Below are positions 43,268 to 51,880 of a DNA stretch of 64,000 nucleotides, piece after piece. Position 1 is the first letter of the stretch; each line of letters starts with the position of its first letter. Source of the stretch: Streptomyces monashensis. Its GTDB lineage: Bacteria; Actinomycetota; Actinomycetes; Streptomycetales; Streptomycetaceae. A model generated the notes under the pieces. The model searched no databases, was not told the origin of the DNA, and worked only from the letters and a program-made list of their open reading frames with translations. The DNA is taken from the NCBI RefSeq assembly GCF_001866665.1, contig NZ_MLYO01000011.1:1-64000 (forward strand), in the 5' to 3' direction. The position numbers were made by a program, and so were the translations under genes.

Positions 43268-44039
43268 GGTCCGCGTCGATCTTCTGCACGGCCCGGTCGA
43301 AGTAGCGCAGCAGCTCGACGGGGAACGGCATGACGAGCGTGGAGTTCTTCTCGGCGGCCACCTCGACGACGGTCTGGAGGAGACGCAGCTGCATGGCCTC
43401 GGGCGTGTCCGACATGATCCGGGACGCGTTGGCGAGCTGCTGCGCGGCCTGGAACTCGCCGTCGGCGGTGATGACCCGGGCCCGCCGCTCCCGCTCGGCC
43501 TCGGCCTGCCGCGACATGGACCGCTTCAGCGACTCGGGCAGCTGGACGTCCTTGATCTCGACGCGGTCGATGTGGATGCCCCACCCGGCGGCCGGGCTGT
43601 CGATCATCAGCGCCAGCCCTTCGTGCAACCGCTCCCGGTCGCTGAGCAGGTCGTCCAGATCGCTCTTGCCGATGATGGACCGCAGGGAGGACTGGGCGAC
43701 CTGCCCGACGGCGAAGACGTAGTCCTGCACCTCGATGGCCGCCCGCACCGGGTCGGTCACCCGGAAGTAGACGACGGCGTCGACCTTCACCGACACGTTG
43801 TCCTTGGTGATGCCCTCCTGGGTGGGCACGGGCATGGTCACGATCTGCACGTTCACCTTGCGCATCCGGTCGGCGAACGGGATCAGGAAGGTGACACCGG
43901 GCTGCCGGTGGTTCGGCAGTGCCTTCCCCCACCGGAACACCACCCCGCGCTCCACCTGGTTGACGACCCGCATCCCGCTCTTCAGCACGAGCAACAGCAG
44001 CAATGCCACCACGACGACCGCCACCACGGTGCCCTCCAT
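43134..44039 (-). CDS. Slipin/SPFH (band 7) membrane protein
   Basis: 301 residues. N-terminal membrane anchor (about 4-22), SPFH domain (about 24-190) with VVNQVERGVVFRWGKAL, PFADRMRKVNVQIVTMPVPTQEGITKDNVSVKVDAVVYFRV and GWGIHIDRVEIKDVQLPE, then a coiled coil rich in EAERERRARVI. The tail from about 260 is a Gln/Pro/Ser repeat (QPSQPSQPSQPPQQ), encoded by the 9-bp repeat shared with the opposite MFS gene. Slipins organise membrane microdomains. No NfeD protease partner is adjacent. Confidence 0.9.
   Translation of the reverse strand: MEGTVVAVVVVALLLLLVLKSGMRVVNQVERGVVFRWGKALPNHRQPGVTFLIPFADRMRKVNVQIVTMPVPTQEGITKDNVSVKVDAVVYFRVTDPVRAAIEVQDYVFAVGQVAQSSLRSIIGKSDLDDLLSDRERLHEGLALMIDSPAAGWGIHIDRVEIKDVQLPESLKRSMSRQAEAERERRARVITADGEFQAAQQLANASRIMSDTPEAMQLRLLQTVVEVAAEKNSTLVMPFPVELLRYFDRAVQKIDADLNPDAPQPSRSPQPSQPSQPSQPPQQAPAPASAPAQAPESGGRP
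43201..43254. repeat. 9-bp tandem repeat in convergent gene overlap
   Basis: Six units of GGCTGGGAC or variants. Because the unit is 9 bp it keeps both frames: GTA/GTAG-type residues for the MFS tail on plus and PSQ-type residues for the slipin tail on minus. Confidence 0.88.
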
Positions 44040-44173
44040 GGCACTCCCTTCCTCGCGACCGGCACGAGCGCCGGTACGGACACCGGAAAGGACACCACCC
44101 GCGCCCGGCCGGATGCGACCCCCGCGTCAGGACTCCGTCAAAACGCGTCATGGGTACGGGCCGTGACATCGGG

Positions 44174-45082
44174 TCAGCGAGGCGGGGCGTAGCCGCGGGT
44201 CCGGACGAGGTCGTGGGTGAGCTCGGCGAAGGCGCGGGCGGCGGCGCTGCGGTAGGCGCCTTCGCGGTGCAGGAGGGTGACGGTGCGCGGGGGCAGCGGC
44301 GGGTCGAGGGCGACGGGGGTGAGGTGGGGGTGGTCGTGGGTGACGGCGTCGGGCAGTACGGTCGCCACCGGGGTGCGCCGCACGATCTCGGTGAGGGCCT
44401 GCACGGAGTTGGCCTCGACCGCGATGCGCGGGGCGGCCCGCGCTTGCGCGAAGTAGGCGTCGATGTGGGCGCGGGTGGCGAAGTCACCGCTGAGCAGCGC
44501 GAGTTGCACGTCCCTCAGGTCCTGTACCGGCAGGGGCTCCGGCAGCGTCCGCAGGTGGTGGGTGCCGGTGACGAGGCCGAGGGTCTCGGTGAACAGCGGC
44601 GTCGGGGTGACGCCGGGCAGGTGGGTGCCGCTGAAGGCGATGCCGAGGTCGAGGTCGTCGGCGAGCAGGGCGGCTTCGACACGGTCCTGGGTCGTCTCGG
44701 TCAGGGCCAGGCTGACGCCGGGGTGGCGGGCGTGGAGCGCGGCGGTGAGCGGGCCGACGAGGTAGGCGGTGAAGGTGGGGGTGACGCCCAGGCGCAGATG
44801 GCCGCGGGAGAGGTCCTGGACGTCGTGGACGGCGCGTTCGGCGGCGGCCAGGTCGCGCAGCGCGCGGCGGGCGTGGTCGGTGTAGACGGCGCCGGCGTCG
44901 GTGAGCCGTACCGCGCGGCCGGTGCGGTCCAGCAGCTGCACGCCCAGGGTCCGCTCCAGCTGCTTGACCTGCTGGGAGAGCGTGGGCTGGGAGATGTGCA
45001 GCTCCTCCGCGGCGCGGGTGAAGCTGCCGTGCTCGGCGACGGCGAGCAGATAGCGCAGGTGACGCAGTTCCAGGACGGCCAT
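44174..45082 (-). CDS. cynR: LysR-type regulator of the cyn operon
   Basis: 302 residues from ATG 45082. N-terminal LysR HTH: LELRHLRYLLAVAEHGSFTRAAEELHISQPTLSQQVKQLERTLGVQLLDRTGRAVRLT; the rest is a periplasmic-binding-like sensor domain. It is divergent from carbonic anhydrase and cyanase genes, the arrangement of CynR with cynTS in other bacteria. CynR activates on cyanate; an inverted repeat lies between. Gene symbol is by context. Confidence 0.85.
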   Translation of the reverse strand: MAVLELRHLRYLLAVAEHGSFTRAAEELHISQPTLSQQVKQLERTLGVQLLDRTGRAVRLTDAGAVYTDHARRALRDLAAAERAVHDVQDLSRGHLRLGVTPTFTAYLVGPLTAALHARHPGVSLALTETTQDRVEAALLADDLDLGIAFSGTHLPGVTPTPLFTETLGLVTGTHHLRTLPEPLPVQDLRDVQLALLSGDFATRAHIDAYFAQARAAPRIAVEANSVQALTEIVRRTPVATVLPDAVTHDHPHLTPVALDPPLPPRTVTLLHREGAYRSAAARAFAELTHDLVRTRGYAPPR

Positions 45083-45100
45083 GGGCACCACTGTAGCCAT

Positions 45101-45132
45101 GGCCATAGATACGGCCACTGACTCCTATGGCC
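45101..45132. promoter_or_regulatory. Inverted repeat GGCCATAG-N16-CTATGGCC, likely CynR site
   Basis: Perfect 8-bp half-sites 16 bp apart between the divergent cynR and carbonic anhydrase genes. A -10-like TATAGA (45149-45154) lies 17 bp after the right half, so the site overlaps the -35 of the cynT promoter, as expected for a LysR activator. Confidence 0.6.
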
Positions 45133-45219
45133 AACAGCTCTTGGACTCTATAGATGCAGGTCGTGCATGGTGGATCTCGCCAGCCCGCAGGGGCCGGTCA
45201 CCACCGAAGGGAGTGACCC

Positions 45220-45807
45220 ATGCAGGACCTCGCCGAGGGCGTCGCCCGTTTCCAGCGGGACGTCTTCCCGGCCAAGGCGGAGCTCTTCGCCCGTCTGGCC
45301 ACGCATCACACACCCCACACGCTGTTCATCGGCTGCTCCGACGCCCGCGTCGTCCCCGAGCTGATCACCGGGTGCGAGCCCGGTGAGCTGTTCGTCATCC
45401 GCACCGCCGGCAACCTGGTCCCTCCGCACACCCCCGGTGCCGACGGAGTGGCGGCCAGCATCGAGTACGCCGTCGGCGCACTCGGCGTCACCGACATCGT
45501 CGTCTGCGGCCACTCGGCGTGCGGCGCGATGACCGCCCTGGCCGAGGAGCACGACCTCAGCGACGCCCCGGCGGTCGCCACCTGGCTGCGGCACGCCGAC
45601 GCCTCCCGGGCCCGCACCGCCGCCCCCGGAGACGTGCCGTCCCTGGTACGGCAGAACGTGCTCGCGCAACTGGCGAACCTGGCCACCCACCCGTCGGTCG
45701 CCCGCGCCCTGGCGGAGCGGAGGGCCACCCTGCACGGCTGGGTGTACGACATCGGCACCGGCCGCGTGACGCCCCTGCCCACCGAGGCCCCGGCCCCGGC
45801 TGCCTGA
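45220..45807 (+). CDS. cynT: Beta-carbonic anhydrase
   Basis: 195 residues with GAAGGGAG upstream. Zinc ligands Cys39, His98 and Cys101, with the catalytic Asp41-Arg43 pair (GCSDAR, CGHSACGAM). Converts CO2 and bicarbonate. Cyanase needs bicarbonate, and CynT stops its loss as CO2; the cyanase gene follows 45 bp later in the same operon. Complete and of normal length. Confidence 0.94.
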   Translation: MQDLAEGVARFQRDVFPAKAELFARLATHHTPHTLFIGCSDARVVPELITGCEPGELFVIRTAGNLVPPHTPGADGVAASIEYAVGALGVTDIVVCGHSACGAMTALAEEHDLSDAPAVATWLRHADASRARTAAPGDVPSLVRQNVLAQLANLATHPSVARALAERRATLHGWVYDIGTGRVTPLPTEAPAPAA

Positions 45808-45852
45808 CCCCTTTGCCCGACCCCCCACCGCGAAGACAAGGAAGTACTGATC

Positions 45853-46323
45853 ATGACGCACGCCCAGTTCGACCCCGCCGCCCGTCAGGCCCTGGCCAAC
45901 GCCGCCGTGGACGCCAAGACCCGCAAGAACCTCTCCTGGCGGCAGATCGCCGACGCCGCCGGCCTGTCCGTCGCGTTCACCACCGCCGCGGTGCTCGGCC
46001 AGCACGCCCTGCCGGAGGAGTCCGCCCGGGCCGTCGCCGGGCTGCTGGGCCTGGACGAGGACGCGGTGATGCTGCTCCGGACCATCCCGACCCGCGGCTC
46101 GATCCCCGGCGGCATCCCCACCGACCCGACCATCTACCGCTTCTACGAGATGCTCCAGGTCTACGGCACCACCCTCAAGGCCCTGGTCCACGAGGAGTTC
46201 GGGGACGGCATCATCTCCGCGATCAACTTCAAGCTGGACGTGCGCAAGGTCGCCGACCCCGAGGGTGGCGAGCGCGCCGTCATCACGCTGGACGGCAAGT
46301 ACCTGCCGACCAAGCCGTTCTGA
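45853..46323 (+). CDS. cynS: Cyanate hydratase (cyanase)
   Basis: 156 residues. Catalytic Arg96, Glu99 and Ser122 fall at the same numbers as in E. coli CynS ([11 protein letters not shown] and IISAINF). An N-terminal HTH-like domain ([29 protein letters not shown]) precedes the dimer-swapped C-terminal domain. It turns cyanate plus bicarbonate into ammonia and CO2 (via carbamate), so the operon removes cyanate and yields nitrogen. Last gene of the operon. Confidence 0.96.
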   Translation: MTHAQFDPAARQALANAAVDAKTRKNLSWRQIADAAGLSVAFTTAAVLGQHALPEESARAVAGLLGLDEDAVMLLRTIPTRGSIPGGIPTDPTIYRFYEMLQVYGTTLKALVHEEFGDGIISAINFKLDVRKVADPEGGERAVITLDGKYLPTKPF

Positions 46324-46619
46324 CCCCGAGAACCGTCGCTCCTTCACCCGCGTCACCGAGCCCGCGGCCTCCGCGACGTCCGCCCGCATCACGCCCGCCC
46401 CGACCGTGGGCGACCGCCCGCGTTGATGTCTGCTGTTCTCCCTGATCAGCGCCCTGCGGCGGCGCACCTCATCCGGCTCGTGACGCCCTGTGCCGCCCCG
46501 TCCGCTCACGCATCGCGCACGCACGAAGTCCGTCTCCTGGAGGGCAAAGGTGCGGCTGGCGGCCAGGTCAGGCCACTCAGGCGGGCCATGTCGCGGGCGG
46601 CTGGGTGTGCAGGGCGAAG

Positions 46620-47840
46620 TCAGTTGTGCGAGGTGGTGGGATTCAGGACTGCCGCAAGCAGGCGGTTGGACAGGGGGGTGGGAGCGCCGAAGTCGAGGCT
46701 CAGGTTGGAGACCGAGTAGACCGCGCGGACGGACAGATCACGGGTGGCGAACATGCCGTTGGCGTAGCCGTCGTCGTGGCCCGTCTTTCCCCAGAGCACG
46801 GCACCGTTCGGCAGCGGTGTGGACATCAGGCCGGCGCCGAAGCAGGCCACCTTGTTGCAGGAGGTGCCACCGACGAACGGGACGAGCTTGCCCTCGTTGT
46901 CCTTGGGCAGGGTGAACAGTTCGTTCTGCTGCGCGGTGGGCAGCAGACGGCCTCGGAACAGCGCGGTCATGAAGTGGTCCAGGTCGGCCGGGGTGGAGAT
47001 CATGTTGGACGGGTCGCCGCCCTGCTCGCTGACGTCCTCCGCCTCGCCCTGGCTGTCGGTCATGTAGCCGTGCAGGTAGGGCCGGGGCATCGTGGGGTTG
47101 TCCTCGGGCACCGAGGTCTGTTCGAGGTGCAGTGGCTCCAGGATGCGGCCGGTGACCTCCTCCTTGAAGGAGTTGCCGGTGATCTGCTCGATGAGCTTGC
47201 CCGCGATCCGGAAGCCGAGGGAGTTGTACTCCTGCTTGGTACCGGGGGCGAAGTGCGGGCCGGGCCACGGGCGGTCGGCGGGGCGCAAGGTGTCCTGGAT
47301 GATCTCGTCGAAGGTCCGGTAGGTGTATCGGTTGGCGATCGTGTCGTCGGCGCTGTCGGCGGGCTTGCCCTCGTCCACGTTCGGGAGGCCGCTGGTGTAG
47401 TTGATCAGCTCGCGGACGGTGATCGGCTGGAAGGTGTCAGGCAGCAGGCCGGGCATGTAGTGCTGGACGGTCTGGTCGAGGTCGATCCGGCCTTCTGCCG
47501 CGAGTTGGAGGATGACGGTGGTCTCGAAGACCTTGGAGATGCTGCCGGCGTGGAAGTGTGCGTTCGCCGGGATTCTCCGGCCGGTCTGGCTGTCGATGGT
47601 GGAGCCCTTCCACAGCTGGCCCGGCTCGGCCACCCGGGCGATCGCGCCGGAGGCGTTGTCGGAGGGCCGCGTCTGGATGGCGGCCTCCAGCGCGGACGGG
47701 TTCAGCGCAGGAAAGGCCGTCGCGGCGCTGGAGCTTGTGCCGTCGGCGGCGAAGGCCGATGCGCCCGATCCAGCGGTGACACCGACGAGGGCGGAGCAGG
47801 CCAGGCCGAGGGCGGCGGCACGACGGGTGAGCGGCTTCAT
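46620..47840 (-). CDS. Secreted serine hydrolase, R61/class C beta-lactamase type
   Basis: 406 residues with a Sec/Tat-like signal (MKPLTRRAAALGLACSALVGVTAGSGASAFAA). Catalytic Ser100-x-x-Lys103 (GSISKVF), the YxN region reads QEYNSLGF, and the third motif is GKTGHDDGYANG. Resembles Streptomyces R61 D,D-peptidase and related EstB-type enzymes. In R61 the second motif is YSN; here N and S are exchanged in order (Y-N-S), which may change acyl-transfer behaviour. Stands alone. The frame opens upstream to 48068 without a start signal. Confidence 0.87.
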   Translation of the reverse strand: MKPLTRRAAALGLACSALVGVTAGSGASAFAADGTSSSAATAFPALNPSALEAAIQTRPSDNASGAIARVAEPGQLWKGSTIDSQTGRRIPANAHFHAGSISKVFETTVILQLAAEGRIDLDQTVQHYMPGLLPDTFQPITVRELINYTSGLPNVDEGKPADSADDTIANRYTYRTFDEIIQDTLRPADRPWPGPHFAPGTKQEYNSLGFRIAGKLIEQITGNSFKEEVTGRILEPLHLEQTSVPEDNPTMPRPYLHGYMTDSQGEAEDVSEQGGDPSNMISTPADLDHFMTALFRGRLLPTAQQNELFTLPKDNEGKLVPFVGGTSCNKVACFGAGLMSTPLPNGAVLWGKTGHDDGYANGMFATRDLSVRAVYSVSNLSLDFGAPTPLSNRLLAAVLNPTTSHN

Positions 47841-48094
47841 GTGGGGGCACTCCGTGAGATCACTTGGCTGAGCGGTCCTCAGCGACGTGATCAATCCTGT
47901 TCGGCCGCCGACTCGCCGGGTATCGGGATCAACCCCGAACTGCCCCTGATCCACCCCCGACGTCACCTCGGGCATCGACCCCGACGCCGCCTCGGCCAAC
48001 GGCCGCAGTGCCCAGGCTGCCGTGGCCTCGGTCGCCGCCGTGCGACGGCGTGTAGGGGGCATTTTCAACAGGAAAGACCTCTCATGGCCACCAA

Positions 48095-48687
48095 GACCGT
48101 CAAGGGGTGATGCCGCGCCTGCCCCAGGTGAGGCCCTTGGACAAACGGCCGGTCACACCCGTTTCGTCCGCGAAGCAGATGAAAGCGCCGATCGCTGCCC
48201 AGAAGGTTCTACCTCCCACCAGGTCACCTGCCGCCATGCGGTGATTGCGTCCTCATCGCGTTCAACTGCCGGCCGGGCATCTGCACGCTGTAGCCCATGC
48301 GGTCCAGCAGCCGGGTGACGCCGGAGACGCTGTATGAGCGGTGGAACGTCCGGCCGATCAGCGCGCGCACCCAGGGGGCTGTCCATACCTGGTCGTCCGC
48401 CCAGCCGTGCGAGATCGGCCCCTCGTCCAGCCAGCCGGCGAGTTTGGACTGCAGGTGCGGGCCGAGCCACAGTCGTAGCCAGATGGGCCCCTGGAGCGCA
48501 GCACCTTACAGCCGCCGGCCTTCCAGCAGCGACGCCAGTGGTAGACCGACTTCTCGCTCACCCGTAACTGCCATGCGACGCGTGGGGCTTCCACGCCCTC
48601 CTGGAAGAGGTCGGCGGCCCACATCCGTACATCTTCCCCGCGCTTGCGCTGCTGGGCGATCACCCCGCCCCCATCTGCATACCGCAT
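48095..48687 (-). pseudogene. IS630-family transposase remnant, multiply frameshifted
   Basis: Read on minus from ATG 48687: MRYADGGGVIAQQ..., a winged HTH (VAWQLRVSEKSVYHWRRCWKAGG). A shift near 48480 moves to a second frame (LQSKLAGWLDEGPISHGWADDQVWTAPWVRALIGRTF). Another near 48265 gives ERDEDAITAWRQVTWWEVEP, and another near 48195 gives GAFICFADETGVTGRLSKGLTWGRRGITP, the start of the DDE domain. The rest of the catalytic domain is missing. Three or more shifts and 3' loss show an old inactive element. No terminal repeats found. Confidence 0.75.
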
Positions 48688-48807
48688 GTCTCCGGCGCAC
48701 CAGCCCGCGCTCACGCACCGCTCACGCAAACGGCCCCGGACGAGACGTCCGAGGCCGAGCAGGACCCCTCCCTGGGGGATAAACCCCCAGGTCAGAGCGG
48801 TAATGCA

Positions 48808-48883
48808 TGGTGCCCCCGGCAGGATTCGAACCTGCGACACCCGCTTTAGGAGAGCGGTGCTCTATCCCCTGAGCTACGAAGGC
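48808..48883 (-). tRNA. tRNA-Arg (anticodon CCT)
   Basis: Folds as a full cloverleaf on minus: acceptor GCCTTCG with CGGGGGC (two G-U pairs), anticodon stem CCGCT/AGCGG around loop CTCCTAA, T arm with GGTTCGAATCC, and an encoded CCA. Anticodon CCT reads AGG codons. tRNA genes of this kind are common attachment sites for actinobacterial integrative elements; the transposase remnant lies 120 bp away. Confidence 0.95.
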
Positions 48884-49133
48884 GGGGATCTGTCGATAGA
48901 CGTGTCTAAAACGAGATCGCGTACGTGAGCCCGTTCTTGGCATGTTTTGGACAGGTGGTGATGGACCGGTGAGGGTCTGCTCGCCGTCGCCAGTGTAGCG
49001 GGTGGTGCGCTCGGCGCACCGGGGATGTGGCTTGCCGGGGTGCTGCGGGTGGCCGGTCTGGTGAGCTGCTGGGGTCGTCAGGAGAGGATGGCCCCCCGTT
49101 CGCCCTGCTGACCCGTAGCGTCAACAGGTCCCG

Positions 49134-49480
49134 CACCGGCCCTCGACCTCCGGTGCGACGCCGCCCTCTTCGAGCGGGTGGGCGTCGAGCGGTTCGCCTC
49201 GTGGCACGTCCGTGCCCTGGACACCGCGGGGGACGATCCCGATGGGGTACTCGCCGCCTCGGTAGCACCCGTGCCCGAGCACCCGGACCTGCCCGGCATC
49301 ACCCAGCGCACGGTCCGTGTCGGCGGTTGCCGTATCCGCATCGCCGAGGCCGGTCAGGGACCGTTGGTCGTGCTCCGGCCTGTCGCCCCTGCCCACCCTG
49401 TGTCGCTTCGGAGCGGGCCACTACATGCTCTGCTTCAAGGAATCCGGCCTCGCCGAGATCGCGGCACACCCTGCGCGCGG
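49134..49480 (+). pseudogene. Epoxide-hydrolase-like remnant
   Basis: In one frame the region around 49290-49370 reads ITQRTVRVGGCRIRIAEAGQGPLVVL, the usual N-terminal strands of epoxide-hydrolase-type alpha/beta hydrolases. The expected HGF loop is absent. In another frame 49405-49475 reads RFGAGHYMLCFKESGLAEIAAHP, the cap-domain region of the same family. The middle is missing and frames differ, so the gene is broken by deletion and shift. No start signal or catalytic triad remains. Confidence 0.5.
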
Positions 49481-50158
49481 GCCTTGGCGAGGGTCGACGG
49501 CACGGGGACGCGGTGTCGGCGAGGACCGTCGCCCGGGCCGCCTGGTCGGGGGGCCCGAGGGCGGCGGCCCCGGCTCGGGCGGGGTGCCGTGGGCGGGTCC
49601 GCATCCATTGCCGCAGTTGTATGTGCTGGGCCGTTCGGCGACGGGCCCGAGGTGCGCGGCCGCATGGTGTTCGCCGAGAGCCTGGAGGCACGCCTGCGCG
49701 AACTGGGCATCCCGAAGCAGTGGGCGCCCCCCGTGCTGCTCGGACACCACCGGGGTCGCACGGCCGGCGTGGTGGTGCGCGTGCCATGCGGCGCAGCGAG
49801 GCAGGGCGCGAGGGCCGGCACGCCCTCCGCGCCGTGCCGGGTCGGCCGCTGGCGTGTCCGGGGCCAGTGGCCTGGCGCGCAGCGCTGTACCCGCGGTACG
49901 CGCCGGCAGCGTCACCCCGAAGGAGATCGCCAGGTACCCGAAGCCGGTCAGGGTGTCGAAGTGGTGACCGGCCTTTTCGAACACGGTGCCGGACAACTAC
50001 CGGTGCCATGACGGCAAAAGTCCGACGAGCGGCGGCGTGGGTTCGACCCCGGCACGCACTTGTGCTGACTGACTCACCGTCACATTCCGTTGGACGGCTG
50101 GTCGTTGTCCGTCATCCTGGCCGATGTTCTCGCCGTCCGCGCCGCGGGGGTGAGGTCG
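49481..50158. other. Decayed or non-coding stretch
   Basis: Several overlapping open frames exist on both strands, but none has a ribosome site, family motif or consistent third-position GC pattern. A plus-frame segment around 49650-49790 and a minus-frame segment near 49900-49980 (FEKAGHHFDTLTGFGYLAISFG, possibly membrane) may be remnants of genes I cannot name. Confidence 0.4.
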
Positions 50159-51808
50159 TCAGACCGGCGGGACGGGGGTGAAGCGGGAGGCGGTGTGGAG
50201 GTCGGCCCGCAGGTGGTCCGTGGTGGTGCGCAGGGCGGGCAGGACGTCGTGGACGCAGGACTCCAGGGTGCGGCGGGCCGTGTGCGTGGCCACGCACACC
50301 GCGGCGACCGCCCGGCCCGTGCGGTCCCGTACCGGTACGGCGATGGAGCGCAGGCCGGACTCCAGTTCCTCGTCCGCGAGGGCGTAGCCCTGCGCGCGGA
50401 CCTCCGGGAAGGCGGGGGAGGCGTCCGCCAGCAGGACGCGGCCGAGTGAGGTCGCGGCGGCGGGGAGGCGGGCGCCGACCGTGATGTGGACCGTGAGGAC
50501 ACGGCTCGTGCCCGCCCCGGCCGTGTACTGGATCTCCGTGCCGTCGGGGGTGAGGACCGCGAGTGCGGCCGGCTCGTGCAGGGCCTGTGCCAGGGCCCGC
50601 AGATGGGGCTCGGCCAGGCGGGCGAGGGTGGCGCGGGACAGGGGAGGGAAGCCCAGGTCCAGGACGCGGGGGGTGAGGGTGAAGGTGCGGTCGGGGCCCG
50701 CGGCCACCAGGCCCAGGTGTTCGTGCGTGAGCAGGGCGCGCCGGGCCGTGGCCCGGGACAGGCCCGTCGCCCGGGCCACCTCGGTCAGCGGCAGCGCCGG
50801 GCGGCCCGCGCCGAACGCGGTCAGGACGGTGAGGCCCCGGGCCAGCGACTCCACGAAATCGCGGCCCAGTTGGTGCTTCGACGCCGTCGTCCAGGACGCC
50901 AGGCCCGAGGGCGGCGGGCCGGGCTCGGGCGCGGGCGCCGTACGCAGGTCGGACTCCATCGCCGCCACCGCCGTACGCAGCCGGGGCAGGAGGCTGGTGC
51001 GCAGGTCGGCCGCAGAGTGCCGGCTGGTGTGGCTGACCACGCTCGCCACGCACACCGGGCGGCCGGTGTACGGGTCCCGCACGGGTACGGAGACCGCGAC
51101 CAGGCCCGGTTCGATCAGTTGGTCGTCCAGGGCCCAGCCGTCCTCGCGCGCCCGCTCCACCCGTTCCGGGAAAGACGGGAGAGACGGGAAAGACGGGGAA
51201 AGAGCCGGAGGAGAGGGGGCGTCGGCGGGTGCCTGCCGGGGCGGGAGAGCGGGGAAGGCCGTGTCGTGGGGGTCGGCGGACCGGCGGTCCCGCCAGCGTG
51301 CCCAGTCCCGCTCGGTCCACTCGGTCGCGAACAGCGGGCCGGGGCCGGTGCGTTCGGCGGGGAGCAGGTCGCCGATACGGAAGCTCACCGACAGCGCGCG
51401 GCGCCGGGTGGCCTGGTGGATGAAGCGGATCCCGTCGAGGTCGGCGACCGCGAGGGACACCGACTCGTCCAGCTCGTCGGCGAGGGCGTCGGCGCGCGCG
51501 CCGAGCAGGACGGGCAGACGCAGGGCGGCGAGATAGGAGTTGCCCAGCTCCATCACGCGCGGGGCGAGGACGACGTCCCGGCCGTCGAGGCGGACGTAGT
51601 CCATGCGGGCCAGGGTCGCGGTGATCCGGTCGACCGTGGAGCGCGCGAGCCCGGTGGCCCGCTCCAGCGCGCTCGGACCGAGCGTGCCGCCTGCCTCGGT
51701 CAGCCGCCGCAGCACACCGACCCCGCGGATCAGTGGCCCGACCGCTTCATCCGGCGGTCCTGCCGCGGCGGCCACGTCGGCGTGCAGTGCGGGGTCAGCA
51801 GCGGGCAT
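50159..51808 (-). CDS. IclR-type regulator with two tandem IclR modules
   Basis: 549 residues from ATG 51808 with GGAGAG upstream. Module 1: HTH at about 25-85 (VGVLRRLTEAGGTLGPSALERATGLARSTVDRITATL), then an effector domain to about 290. Module 2: HTH at about 325-385 (ESLARGLTVLTAFGAGRPALPLTEVARATGLSRATARRALLTHEHLGLV), then a second effector domain ending HDVLPALRTTTDHLRADL. Normal IclR proteins have about 260 residues. Both modules keep HTH and ligand features, so it may act as a built-in heterodimer. The linker at 310-325 is Pro-rich. No divergent target is adjacent. Confidence 0.87.
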   Translation of the reverse strand: MPAADPALHADVAAAAGPPDEAVGPLIRGVGVLRRLTEAGGTLGPSALERATGLARSTVDRITATLARMDYVRLDGRDVVLAPRVMELGNSYLAALRLPVLLGARADALADELDESVSLAVADLDGIRFIHQATRRRALSVSFRIGDLLPAERTGPGPLFATEWTERDWARWRDRRSADPHDTAFPALPPRQAPADAPSPPALSPSFPSLPSFPERVERAREDGWALDDQLIEPGLVAVSVPVRDPYTGRPVCVASVVSHTSRHSAADLRTSLLPRLRTAVAAMESDLRTAPAPEPGPPPSGLASWTTASKHQLGRDFVESLARGLTVLTAFGAGRPALPLTEVARATGLSRATARRALLTHEHLGLVAAGPDRTFTLTPRVLDLGFPPLSRATLARLAEPHLRALAQALHEPAALAVLTPDGTEIQYTAGAGTSRVLTVHITVGARLPAAATSLGRVLLADASPAFPEVRAQGYALADEELESGLRSIAVPVRDRTGRAVAAVCVATHTARRTLESCVHDVLPALRTTTDHLRADLHTASRFTPVPPV

Positions 51809-51880
51809 CGGCTCTCCGGTACGGCGTTCGGGCACGCCTACGGTAAACCCCGCCCGGCGCCGTCCGTCCGGACCGTTCCC

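Noticed and set aside
49027..50181. 384-residue open frame as a real gene
   Set aside because: No family motif in this frame; epoxide-hydrolase-like pieces appear in two other frames, so the region is decayed.
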